Below, piece after piece: positions 51,910 through 61,400 of a stretch of 64,000 bases of DNA (position 1 is the first letter of the stretch; each line of letters starts with the position of its first letter). The stretch covers positions 1 through 64,000 of the forward strand of contig DAORKI010000002.1 of the NCBI GenBank assembly GCA_035439485.1, written 5' to 3'. The notes below the pieces were generated by a model that had not been told where the DNA came from, ran no database searches, and was given only the letters and a program-made list of their open reading frames with translations. Origin of the DNA: CAIKXD01 sp035439485 (lineage in GTDB: Bacteria; Bacteroidota; Bacteroidia; UBA4408). A program made the translations under genes and the position numbers.

Positions 51910-53811
51910 TTATCTTCTACCACCTCCACTTCTACTACCACCACTTGAGCTGCCACTGCTACCTCTGCTTCCACCAAATGAACCACCACCTCCACCTCTA
52001 CTCGGGCTCACTGAGCCACCTGAAATTCTACTTCCACCACTAGGAGCACTAAAAGAAGGAGAAGAGTTGGAAGGCCTTGAATAACCACTTCCCGAATGTC
52101 CATTTGAAGATGCACCATCTCCTCTTTTTATAGAAGATCCACCATTATTTGAGTTAGGTATAACCGAACCACCTTCATTTCTTGAAGGTGAATTTGGTCT
52201 TGATTCATAATTTGGGCGACTTTGGTTATTGTTGTAATTGGTATTAGGATTTGATGGACGACTTTCGTAATTAGGTTTGTTGTTTGATGGAGCAGGTGTA
52301 TTTGGCCTACTGTCAAAATTAGAGTTGTTTGAAGGAGCGTTATAACTTGGATTTGCAGGGCGTGATTCATAATTGTTTGCTGGTCGACTTTCTGTTGCAT
52401 TTGATGGTCGTGAATTGTAATTGTTTGATGGACGGCTTTCTGTTGCGTTAGATGGGCGTGGATCAAAATTGTTTGAAGGACGACTTTCTGTTGCGTTAGA
52501 TGGGCGTGAGTCAAAATTGTTTGAAGGACGGCTCTCTGTTGCGTTCGATGGACGTGAGTCAAAATTGTTTGAAGGACGGCTCTCTGTTGCGTTCGATGGA
52601 CGTGAGTCAAAATTGTTTGAAGGACGGCTCTCAGTGGCATTGGATGGTTTGCTATCAAAATTACCAGAAGGTTTACTTGCATTGCTATTAGCTGGTCGGC
52701 CATCCGTAGATGAATTTGCAGCATTGTTTTTAGACACATTATTGCTATTGGGTCTGCTATCAAATGTTGGCTTTGCAGCACTTTCCATTGGTCGAGTTAC
52801 ATTACTATTTGAATTGTTTGCCGCATTTAAAGGTCTTGAGGCATTGCTGTTGATATCCTTTGATGGCACAATTCTATCAATTCCTCTTGCATGATCAATT
52901 CCATTAGCTTCTTCATAACTTTGTGAAAGTGCTTTACCTCTATAACCTCTTCCTGTTGTACCACTTGTACTTGCTGAAGTTCTAGGACCATAGTAATAAG
53001 TATTTCTATCAAAACCATTATAATAGTTTCCACTATTTACACCTGCATAATAACCATCATAAAAGCCATTATTGTATCCATTATAATATCCATTGTTGTA
53101 TCCCCATCCATGATAAGGATTTCCCCAACCATAATTATAGGCATTTCCCCAACCATAGTAACCTCCATAAGATGGGTAACCCCAACCATAAGAATAAACG
53201 GGTGAATAACCCCAACCCCAGCAAGGACGGTTGTAACCCCAACCCCATCCCCAACCATTGTTCCAACTAGCTCCCCAAACAGGGTTGTAAACTACTGTTG
53301 TAGTGTATCCTGGGCCCCACCAGTTATAACCCATGTAAATGCTAGTGCCCCAACTGTATGGATTATAGTTGTAGTAATAAGTATTGGTGTAGTATGGGTC
53401 ATAATATCCCCAATAGTTATTTACAGAATGAAATCTTCTGATTCTAGATGCATAAGAATAATCATAATAATCATCATAATCAAAATCGGTATCATTATAA
53501 TTATTGGTAATATAGGTATTTCCACCACTAGATTCTGAAGAAGAATTTTGCGATTGATTAGGATTTGCATAATCATAGTTACCACCGCTATTGGAGTTGT
53601 TGTTATTATTTCCAGAAGGTGTGTAATCGCTGCTTCCTTGAGATGCATTGTTGTTAGATGGGGTGCTATTAGCGCTATTGTTAGAGGCTGGAGCACTGTT
53701 GTTGGCGTTAAAATAAACGTCATCGTCATTGTTGCGGCTGGTTTGTTTAGTTGTATTGCAACTTACCAGTGTAATTCCGCTTAATGCGATTATGGAGAAA
53801 ATTGTTTTCAT
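51910..53811 (-). CDS. Large Asn/Ser/Tyr/Gly-rich lipoprotein with tandem repeats
   Basis: A 633-residue protein from the ATG at 53809-53811 (MKTIFSIIALSGITLVSCN...), with a lipobox ending in Cys18. A frame from 53907 would add 32 residues with no signal character. The mature sequence is low complexity in blocks. Residues 20-100 are Asn/Ser-rich. Residues 115-290 are Tyr/Trp/Gly/Asn-rich (YDPYYTNTYYYNYNPY, GWGWGWGYN). A region of six 16-residue repeats, SRPSNATESRPSNNFD (DNA 52366-52653), follows. The end is Ser/Gly/Arg-rich. It looks like an exposed, flexible surface or matrix protein with no recognisable enzymatic domain. The aromatic glycine-rich block could bind sugars or form assemblies. 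Confidence 0.8.
   Translation of the reverse strand: MKTIFSIIALSGITLVSCNTTKQTSRNNDDDVYFNANNSAPASNNSANSTPSNNNASQGSSDYTPSGNNNNNSNSGGNYDYANPNQSQNSSSESSGGNTYITNNYNDTDFDYDDYYDYSYASRIRRFHSVNNYWGYYDPYYTNTYYYNYNPYSWGTSIYMGYNWWGPGYTTTVVYNPVWGASWNNGWGWGWGYNRPCWGWGYSPVYSYGWGYPSYGGYYGWGNAYNYGWGNPYHGWGYNNGYYNGYNNGFYDGYYAGVNSGNYYNGFDRNTYYYGPRTSASTSGTTGRGYRGKALSQSYEEANGIDHARGIDRIVPSKDINSNASRPLNAANNSNSNVTRPMESAAKPTFDSRPNSNNVSKNNAANSSTDGRPANSNASKPSGNFDSKPSNATESRPSNNFDSRPSNATESRPSNNFDSRPSNATESRPSNNFDSRPSNATESRPSNNFDPRPSNATESRPSNNYNSRPSNATESRPANNYESRPANPSYNAPSNNSNFDSRPNTPAPSNNKPNYESRPSNPNTNYNNNQSRPNYESRPNSPSRNEGGSVIPNSNNGGSSIKRGDGASSNGHSGSGYSRPSNSSPSFSAPSGGSRISGGSVSPSRGGGGGSFGGSRGSSGSSSGGSRSGGGRR
52366..52653 (-). 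repeat. Six tandem 48-bp in-frame repeats
   Basis: Six copies of a 48-bp unit encode SRPSNATESRPSNNFD variants. Two neighbouring units (52511-52558 and 52559-52606) are identical at every base, so copy number could change by slippage or recombination. Confidence 0.93.
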
Positions 53812-53926
53812 GCCTTTTATATTTATTTGGTTAGACAATTCGATTCGGTAAAAGTTTAATCTTATTTTTGAGCCCTGAAAAAAAACAGGACATTCACAAA
53901 AATACAAATACTATACCAAAAAAAAT

Positions 53927-55402
53927 ATGGCAAAGGATTTTACCACCATGGAGGAAGATTATTCGAAATGGTACAATGATTTAGTTATCAAAGCCGACCT
54001 AGCTGAAAACAGCGCTGTTAGAGGCTGTATGGTTATCAAACCACATGGCTATGCCATTTGGGAAATGATGCAGCAAGCGCTCGATAAAAAGTTTAAACAA
54101 ACAGGACATGTTAATGCCTACTTTCCACTTTTCATCCCAAAATCTTTTTTTAGTAAAGAAGCATCTCATGTTGATGGTTTCGCTAAGGAATGTGCTGTTG
54201 TTACACATTATCGTTTAAAAAATGATCCCAATGGAAAAGGTATTGTAGTTGATGAAACCGCCAAACTAGATGAAGAACTCATTATTAGACCTACTTCTGA
54301 AACTATTATTTGGAACACTTATAAGGGTTGGATTCAATCTCACCGTGACCTCCCATTATTAATAAACCAATGGGCCAACGTAGTTCGCTGGGAAATGCGC
54401 ACACGCCTGTTTTTAAGAACTGCTGAGTTTTTATGGCAAGAAGGCCACACTGCGCATGCTACAGCCGAGGAAGCCATTGAAGAAACTGAAAAAATGTTGG
54501 ACGTATATGCCGATTTTGCTGAAAATTTTATGGCCATGCCAGTGATTAAAGGTAAAAAAACTGCCAACGAAAGGTTTGCTGGTGCATTAGATACTTATTG
54601 TATTGAAGCTATGATGCAGGATGGAAAAGCATTGCAAGCTGGAACTTCACACTTTTTAGGTCAAAATTTTGCAAAAGCTTTTGATGTTAAGTTTAGCAAT
54701 AAAGAAGGCAAACTAGAGCATGTTTGGGCTACTTCTTGGGGGGTTTCAACTCGATTGATGGGTGCACTTATCATGACGCATTCCGATAATCAAGGATTGG
54801 TTTTACCACCAAAATTAGCACCAATACAAGTAGTGATTGTTCCTATTTACAAAGACGAGGAACAATTACAAAAAATTAACACTTATGCCAATTTTTTAAA
54901 GAAAGAATTAGAAGATAAGGATATTAGAGTTAAATATGACAATAGAGATAACCAACGACCAGGGTGGAAGTTTGCAGACTATGAATTTAAAGGCGTTCCT
55001 TTGAGGATTGCCATAGGTGGCAGAGATATGGAAAATGGCACTGTTGAGTTGGCACGAAGAGATACAAAAGAAAAACAAACGGTTTCACAGGAAGGTTTAG
55101 CTAACATGATTTATGGCTTATTAAATGAAATTCAAGATAGCTTATACCAAAAGGCACTTAAATTTAGAGATAGTATGATACATAAGGTAGACAACTACGA
55201 AACATTTAAGGATGTGTTAGAAAATAAAGGTGGTTTTATTTCAGCACATTGGGATGGCACGCCTGAAACAGAAGAGTTAATAAAACAAGAAACTAAAGCC
55301 ACAATTAGATGTATCCCATTGAACAATATTGCAGAAAACGGTGTTTGCATTTATTCAGGAAAACCTTCAACACAAAGGGTATTATTTGCTAAAGCGTACT
55401 AA
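53927..55402 (+). CDS. proS: Prolyl-tRNA synthetase, archaeal/eukaryal type
   Basis: A 491-residue class IIa aminoacyl-tRNA synthetase of the shorter type without the bacterial editing insertion. Motif 2 is NQWANVVRWEMRTRLFLRTAEFLWQEGHTAH. Motif 3 region is VWATSWGVSTRLMGALIMTHSDNQGLVLPPKLAPIQ. The anticodon-binding domain follows (VVIVPIYKDEEQLQKIN), then the zinc-like C-terminal domain without the full Cys set, ending in GKPSTQRVLFAKAY, where the final Tyr is typical of this class. This type is usual in Bacteroidota. It precedes the gene at 55413 by 10 bp and starts divergently from the repeat lipoprotein. Confidence 0.96.
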   Translation: MAKDFTTMEEDYSKWYNDLVIKADLAENSAVRGCMVIKPHGYAIWEMMQQALDKKFKQTGHVNAYFPLFIPKSFFSKEASHVDGFAKECAVVTHYRLKNDPNGKGIVVDETAKLDEELIIRPTSETIIWNTYKGWIQSHRDLPLLINQWANVVRWEMRTRLFLRTAEFLWQEGHTAHATAEEAIEETEKMLDVYADFAENFMAMPVIKGKKTANERFAGALDTYCIEAMMQDGKALQAGTSHFLGQNFAKAFDVKFSNKEGKLEHVWATSWGVSTRLMGALIMTHSDNQGLVLPPKLAPIQVVIVPIYKDEEQLQKINTYANFLKKELEDKDIRVKYDNRDNQRPGWKFADYEFKGVPLRIAIGGRDMENGTVELARRDTKEKQTVSQEGLANMIYGLLNEIQDSLYQKALKFRDSMIHKVDNYETFKDVLENKGGFISAHWDGTPETEELIKQETKATIRCIPLNNIAENGVCIYSGKPSTQRVLFAKAY

Positions 55403-55412
55403 AAATTAAAGC

Positions 55413-56108
55413 ATGGAGCCAAGTTTACGAGATCAAATCATTAAGGTAATCAAAGAAAAATCAAGTGTAAAACAAGATATTTTTCAAGAAACACTGGCAG
55501 CATTTCGATTGCTCAAAAATATTGCTAAAACCGAGGCTGAAGGTTTAAAACAAGAGGTTTTTACCATTGATAAGCGGGTTGGTATTGAGTTCAAGGACCA
55601 CAGTGATTTTATGTTTGAATTAAAAGTTGCTGGTGATTTGTTGGTGTTTCAAATGCACACCAATATTTTTGAATTTGACAATGCACATTTTATTAAAAAG
55701 TCGCCCTATGTTTCTAAAAATGAGATGCTTTCGTTTTGTGGGATGATTAGTGTATACAATTTTTTGGCTGACAGCTTTAAGTATTACAGGGTGAACGATT
55801 TGGGCTATTTAATGGCAAGGGTATTTGTGAATAAAGAAGCTTCTTATTTTGCGGAAGCAAAAAATCGCAAAATAACTATTGGGCATAATGATTTTGGCAA
55901 TGGAAAATTTACTCACGATAAAGCATTACATCTATTAGAAATTATTATTTTATCTACATTAGAATTTGACTTATTTACGCCTCCTTATGAGACCCAAAAA
56001 GAAATAACAGTTTCTGAAATTAATGAATCGAACAATAAAATAAGTATCCAAACCGGGAAAAGACTTGGCTTTAAGTTTCAATTTGAGGATGATAAAGGAA
56101 TAAAGTAG
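55413..56108 (+). CDS. Conserved protein of unknown function downstream of proS
   Basis: A 231-residue cytoplasmic protein with no signal peptide. The pattern includes FRLLKNIAKTEAEGLKQEV, DFMFELKVAGDLLVFQMHTN and FEFDNAHFIKKSPYV, then FCGMISVYNFLADSFKYYRVND and LGYLMARVFVNKE. The many alternating strands suggest a compact alpha/beta domain. I recall similar proteins in Bacteroidota but not a named family. It starts 10 bp after proS, so cotranscription is likely, and it ends 70 bp before tRNA-Glu. Confidence 0.75.
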   Translation: MEPSLRDQIIKVIKEKSSVKQDIFQETLAAFRLLKNIAKTEAEGLKQEVFTIDKRVGIEFKDHSDFMFELKVAGDLLVFQMHTNIFEFDNAHFIKKSPYVSKNEMLSFCGMISVYNFLADSFKYYRVNDLGYLMARVFVNKEASYFAEAKNRKITIGHNDFGNGKFTHDKALHLLEIIILSTLEFDLFTPPYETQKEITVSEINESNNKISIQTGKRLGFKFQFEDDKGIK

Positions 56109-56128
56109 TGTAAAAAGTTGAAAATATT

Positions 56129-56158
56129 TTTGTGGTTCAAAAAAATGTTATACATTTG
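56129..56158 (+). promoter_or_regulatory. tRNA-Glu promoter
   Basis: TTTG (56129-56132), an 18-bp spacer, and TACATTTG (56151-56158), an excellent match to the consensus, placing the start of transcription shortly before the tRNA at 56179. Confidence 0.8.
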
Positions 56159-56178
56159 CGCTCCGTTTCAAAAAATGA

Positions 56179-56250
56179 GGCCCGTTCGTCTAGGGGTTAG
56201 GACGCCAGGTTTTCATCCTGGAAACAGGGGTTCGATTCCCCTACGGGCTA
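56179..56250 (+). tRNA. tRNA-Glu (anticodon TTC)
   Basis: A complete cloverleaf. The acceptor arm pairs GGCCCGT with ACGGGCT (first pair G-U). The D arm is in TCTAGGGGTTAGGA. The anticodon arm CCAGG-TTTTCAT-CCTGG has anticodon TTC. The T arm CAGGG-TTCGATT-CCCTA region holds the TTCGA motif. No CCA is encoded. The gene lies between the gene at 55413 and rpsT, with its own consensus promoter. Confidence 0.97.
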
Positions 56251-56306
56251 CTAAAATAACGGAATTAAAAAGATAGAAGAGTTAATTATTATTAAAACAA
56301 AACAAC

Positions 56307-56564
56307 ATGGCTAATCATAAGTCAGCAATCAAAAGAATCAGATCAAACGATGCAAAGCGCGTTGAAAACCGTTATTACGCTAAAACAACACGTAATGCTA
56401 TTAAAGGAATCCGCACTGCTGCTGATAAAAAAGAAGCTGAGTCTAAATTAGCAGATGTCATATCAATGATTGATAAATTAGCTAAGAAAAATATCATTCA
56501 CAAAAACAAGGCTGGTAACTTAAAATCAAAGTTAACTAAGCATGTAACAGCTTTAGCGAAATAA
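56307..56564 (+). CDS. rpsT: 30S ribosomal protein S20
   Basis: An 85-residue basic protein beginning MANHKSAIKRIRSNDAKRVENR, the standard S20 signature, with the remaining sequence forming long helices that bind 16S rRNA. The length is typical. A strong terminator follows after 18 bp. Confidence 0.97.
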   Translation: MANHKSAIKRIRSNDAKRVENRYYAKTTRNAIKGIRTAADKKEAESKLADVISMIDKLAKKNIIHKNKAGNLKSKLTKHVTALAK

Positions 56565-56582
56565 GCGCTATTAAATTAAAAC

Positions 56583-56613
56583 AAAAAAGCCTCTGAATTT
56601 CAGGGGCTTTTTT
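56583..56613 (+). terminator. Intrinsic terminator after rpsT
   Basis: AAAAAAGCCTCTGA pairs with TCAGGGGCTTTTTT over 14 bp (one G-U) around an ATT loop and runs into a T tract. It is 18 bp past the rpsT stop. Confidence 0.92.
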
Positions 56614-56722
56614 GTTTGGGTATCATAATCAATGAACGGTGCAAAAACCTAACAAGTCTTTTTTTATCAATTACTTTTTGTATAAAATTAAAAAAAATTA
56701 GCTTTACCCGAAATTTAACTCC

Positions 56723-57928
56723 TTGCTTAAAAGTAAATCGCCCGGTGCATTAGCATTTGCTAAATTAATTAAAAACAAACCTGCAGTTTTTGGTTTGGTG
56801 GTCATTTTACTGGCAATTTTAATTGCAGTTTTAGGTGCTCACCTGAGAAAAGATAAAACTTTGATGGCCAACGAAATGTTACTGCCTATTGCTGCTCAAA
56901 AACCAGGTTTTAAAGTTAAAATGCTTAGGGTGCAGAAACCTAAAAGTATTTACCAATCAGGGTATATTGACTTACTCTTTTTTGGAGGTGTCGAAAATCA
57001 ATACAAATACATTCCAATAAGTAGTTATAATTTTGTTGGTGATGAACTGATATACAAGGAATATGGAGGTGAAGAAAATATTAATCTACCTGAGTTAAAA
57101 ATAAAAATGGGTTTAGTGGCTTTTGGCAGTTCTAAGGTAGTTTATAATCACAGCACGCAACAAATAAACTATACCAATGAAAACGGACAACAGAAGTCAA
57201 TTTCGCGTAAAAGCCTAATCAATCTTATAGAAACAGAGCATATAAAAGTTGAAAAATACTTGCTTGGCACTGATAAATATGGACGTGATTTGCTTAGCAG
57301 AATATTGGCAGGCACCTTAATTTCATTGTCAGTTGGATTGATTGCGGTGTTCATTTCTTTGCTAGTAGGTGTTTTTATGGGTGCTATAGCAGGATACTAT
57401 GGTGGAAAGGTTGATGCTATTATTACCTGGTTTATAAATGTTATTTGGTCTATTCCAACTTTGTTGTTGGTTATTTCAATCACCATATTATTAGGTAAAG
57501 GATTTTCACAAATTTTTATTGCTGTGGGTTTAACCATGTGGGTAGAAGTAGCACGAATTACTCGTGGACAATTTTTGAGTTTGCGCGAAAAAGAATTTGT
57601 TGAGGCTGCTAGAGCTTTAGGTTACAAACCTTTCAGAATTATTTTCAAACATATCTTACCTAATGCATGGAGTCCATTGATTGTGATTTCGGCAAGCAAT
57701 TTTGCTAATGCTATATTAATAGAAGCAGGCTTAAGTTTTTTAGGCGTTGGAGCACAGCCACCTATGCCTAGTTGGGGCAATATGATAAAAGAACATTACG
57801 GCTATATTGTACTTGATAAAGCCTATTTAGCACTTGCTCCAGGTTGCGCTATCATGTTGTTGGTTTTAGCATTTACTTTGTTAGGCAATGGCTTGCGTGA
57901 TGCATTAGATACTCGTTCAGTAAATTAA
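56723..57928 (+). CDS. ABC transporter permease of the DppC/OppC type with a long periplasmic insertion
   Basis: A 401-residue permease starting with TTG at 56723. One transmembrane helix (about 21-43) is followed by roughly 135 residues with no helix-forming hydrophobic stretch, rich in strands (GYIDLLFFGGVENQYKYIP...). The canonical motif LGTDKYGRDLLSRILAGTLISLSVG follows at about residue 181. The EAA loop EAARALGYKPFRIIFKHILPNAWSP is near residue 292, followed by the closing helices. It is an oligopeptide/dipeptide importer permease. The insertion is longer than in E. coli OppC. No matching ATPase or binding protein is adjacent. A GNAT gene starts 4 bp after it. Confidence 0.9.
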   Translation: MLKSKSPGALAFAKLIKNKPAVFGLVVILLAILIAVLGAHLRKDKTLMANEMLLPIAAQKPGFKVKMLRVQKPKSIYQSGYIDLLFFGGVENQYKYIPISSYNFVGDELIYKEYGGEENINLPELKIKMGLVAFGSSKVVYNHSTQQINYTNENGQQKSISRKSLINLIETEHIKVEKYLLGTDKYGRDLLSRILAGTLISLSVGLIAVFISLLVGVFMGAIAGYYGGKVDAIITWFINVIWSIPTLLLVISITILLGKGFSQIFIAVGLTMWVEVARITRGQFLSLREKEFVEAARALGYKPFRIIFKHILPNAWSPLIVISASNFANAILIEAGLSFLGVGAQPPMPSWGNMIKEHYGYIVLDKAYLALAPGCAIMLLVLAFTLLGNGLRDALDTRSVN

Positions 57929-57932
57929 TATC

Positions 57933-58412
57933 ATGGAAAATAAAATTACAATTAGAAAAGGAGAAATAAACGACTTACCTGCCGTACTCGATTTGATTAA
58001 AGAGTTAGCAGCATATGAAAAAGCGCCCAATGAAGTAAGTGTAACATTGGCCGAAATGCAGCATCATGGATTTGGAGCCGATGCCGTATTTGAGTTTTTT
58101 GTAGCAATAGAAGAAGATAAAATTATTGGACTGGCACTTTACTATTACAAATACTCTACATGGAAAGGACGGTGTTTGTTTTTAGAAGACATTATAGTAA
58201 CTGAATCAAAAAGAGGCTTAGGCATTGGTAAGTTATTGTTTAATGAGGTGGGTAAAGTTGCACAAAAACAAGGGGTAAGAAGAATGGAATGGCAGGTGTT
58301 GGATTGGAATGAACAAGCAATCAATTTTTACAAAAAAATGCCAGTGCACTTAGATGCTGAATGGATCAATTGTAAACTTACAAGTAAAGAATTAGATGAG
58401 ATTTTTGGTTGA
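57933..58412 (+). CDS. GNAT-family N-acetyltransferase
   Basis: A 159-residue acetyltransferase. The acetyl-CoA loop reads IIVTESKRGLGIGKLLFNEVGK (R-x-x-G-x-G/A), preceded by the strand LALYYYKYSTWKGRCLFLED and followed by RRMEWQVLDWNEQAINFYKKM. The order resembles the diamine acetyltransferase (SSAT/paiA-like) branch. The exact amine acceptor is not established. It begins 4 bp after the upstream permease gene and is probably cotranscribed. Confidence 0.9.
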   Translation: MENKITIRKGEINDLPAVLDLIKELAAYEKAPNEVSVTLAEMQHHGFGADAVFEFFVAIEEDKIIGLALYYYKYSTWKGRCLFLEDIIVTESKRGLGIGKLLFNEVGKVAQKQGVRRMEWQVLDWNEQAINFYKKMPVHLDAEWINCKLTSKELDEIFG

Positions 58413-58475
58413 GTTTGCGTTCATTGATTCTCACTTGTGGAATCTTTTATTTGAATAAAATTAAGCTATTTTAAT

Positions 58476-61400
58476 TCAAAATTCAAGCTTCATTAGGTTG
58501 TCCTCTCCGTCTTTATCAATAAGTTGATTTAAAGGGTCAATGCCAGCTTTCGATGGTTTATGGTCCATCACAAACTGATAATTCATTTTATTTTTTGTAA
58601 TCTTAACTTTTTGAGAGAATAATAAACTATCGTTTTCATCAAGCGCCCCTATGTCAATCCAGTCATTTACATTAGTTGTCTTTTCATTGCCTATACTATC
58701 AGCATAAAATTTTTGAATACTTAGTTCAACATCAATTACATATTTTTTTTCTTTATTTAAAGTTACTGTTGCCTTTTTACAAGTATTGTTAAACAAAGTT
58801 ATTCGTAAAAACAAGTCATCTACCATATGCTTTAATGAATCAGGTGTTTCTGCTTTGATAAAACTATAAAAATCAAGCGCATTTGGATAAGGGGGACCTT
58901 TAAATCTATACTTTTGAATAAAGTTCTGAGCAGCAGCATTCACTTTTTCTTCACCTATTAAATCCTGTAAAGCATACATAACCACGCTGCCTTTGTTATA
59001 ATGCAAATAAGGCTGATTTTGATTAAACAATAAGGCTTGTTCTTTTTCTCTTTCACGTGCACGATTGCTTAAATATTCATCTAACTCGTAAGCCAAAAAC
59101 TTTTTCATTTTTGCTTTTCCAAACTGTTTTTTCATCACCATTAAGGCACTATACTGTGACATGGTTTCACTAAATACAGTCATGCCATCAACAGGGCAGC
59201 CAATAACTTGATGTGCCCACCATTGATGCGCAATTTCGTGCGCAGTTACATAATAGCTTACGTCAATAGCTTTAGGTTCATTTACGTTAAGAATAAAACC
59301 AATATTTTCACTATAAGGTATGGTATTAGGGAATGCTTGAGCAAAACTTTGATAAGCTGGAAACTCCAATATTCGCGCTTGCTTATGTTGATAAGGGCCG
59401 AAATTTTTAGTGTAATACGCCAAGGAATGTTTAATCGCCAAAATCATTTTATCGATGTTATATTCATGTCCTTTTTGATAATAAATTTCAATATTTACAT
59501 CATTCCATTTGTCTTTTTTAACTTGATAATCGGCACTTAAATAGGCGTAAAAATTTAAAATTGGTGCATCCATTTTATAATGAAAATATCTACGCCCATT
59601 TTGCTTCCATTCTTTTTGTAAATATCCTGGAGCTACAGCAATTTGATTTTCCACCGTGCTCACTATAGTTTCAAAATTAATCCAATCGGCATCATTGCTG
59701 ATATAGGTGTTATTATACTTTGCGGAATCACTAATGGCGTAACTTAATTTACGTTTAGGTAAATTTTCTTTTTTTCTATCATCGTTATTTGAAATTTCCA
59801 TTTCGGAATTGTATCCAAAAGAAGGAAACACCTCACTATTAAAAAAAGTGCCATTGTCAACAATTGATGTTTGTTTAAATTCATTTTCAATTTCGGGATA
59901 TTCAATAATATAACTAAAATTAAACTGCAAACTATCACCAGGTTTTAAGGGTTTATTAAGTTTATACAAGTAAAATCCTAAGGTATCGTTTGCAAAAATT
60001 TTTTTTGATAGAATTCCAAAATTGATATGTTTGTTTTTAGTGTAAAAATTTTCACTCAAATTCAGTATCAAAGTATCAACACCTTTATTATGAATATTTT
60101 TAAGCCACCACTTTCCTCTAATAATTAGCCTTTTCTCTCTAGGAAAAATATCAACCTCGTTATTTACATCCACTACCCTCGGTTGCAATATTTTTTCATA
60201 TTGCTTATACTTCTTTTCAAAGTTGGCCATATATGCCCTTCTTTCATTTTTAGGCAAAAATAAGTTCAGCATATTGGTGTTATAATATATGTAACTTCCA
60301 CAAAAAATAGCTAAAATCATGATAGAGGCGGTAGTCAATTTGCTTTTAAAATTGAACCTGCTTTTAAATAATTTAATTCTTGACTTTAGACTAAATTCTG
60401 TACCTCTAATCCAAAATAAAGTTGCTATAATCAAAAGAAATATTCCAACTATAATCCAATACAACTGAAACCAAAAAGCAGCTTTTAAAAAATGTCCAAA
60501 ACCATTCATATCGCTTAAAGTAAAACTTGGTATGCTCCCTAGTTGCCATATTTTGTTTTCGAAACCATTCATATCTAAAGCTATGTTGATAATATAGGTT
60601 AGAATAACAATGGCATGGCCTAAAAACTTATTGTTAACTATAGCATGAATAAAAAAAGCAAACATGATTAAAAAAAGGTAACTTGGAAAATCAGCCAAAT
60701 ACATATATTTGAATGCAGTGAGCCATTCATAATAGTGGTATCCTGATAAAAACTGAATACAAGTACAAGTTAATATTACTATCAAATTTAAAAAAGCTAC
60801 CATAGCTATCATAGCGAATAATTTTGCAAATAGGATGGTATTATTTTTAACTGGAAGCGCATCAGAAATTTGATTTATTTTATTAGAACGCTCACGCCAA
60901 ACAAGTTCACCAGTATAAAAGGTGATGATAATAATAAAAAATAGCGCAAAAGTGTCTGCAGCTTCTTGAAGAATTTTTACTGTAGTAGGGAATGTAGAAA
61001 TACCATACATTTCGGTATTTTCAGTAATATTAATGACTACGTTGAATACAGCTAACAAAATTATAATAACAAAAATTGGAGTGCGATAAATCATTTTCAT
61101 TTCAAAACGAATAATGTGCAAAAACTGATTTAGGTTACTCGTAAAATTAAAACTTAGCCTTGTAACAGGAAGTTCCAATTTTTGAATTTGTATTTGATCT
61201 TGTTGTACTAAGGCCTTTTTTTTTTTAAAACTTAAAGGCTGTGCACTAAATGAAAACAATCGATACCCAACTATAAAAATGATTATTCCAATTGAAATCC
61301 AAAGCAACCTATTGTACAATAAATGCCCCACAAGAGGTACTGTGAGTTGATTTCGTTGCGCTGGAGTCCAAAATTTTGTAATTTCAGATGAAGCATTAAT

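Noticed and set aside
52366..52653. Regular 48-bp repeats that could look like a CRISPR array
   Set aside because: The units are contiguous with no spacers, keep one reading frame on the minus strand, and encode a 16-residue repeat inside a lipoprotein.
51791..53784. Several long open frames opposite or beside the repeat lipoprotein
   Set aside because: They arise from the biased composition of the lipoprotein gene, which keeps other frames open. They lack start regions, signal or domain features.
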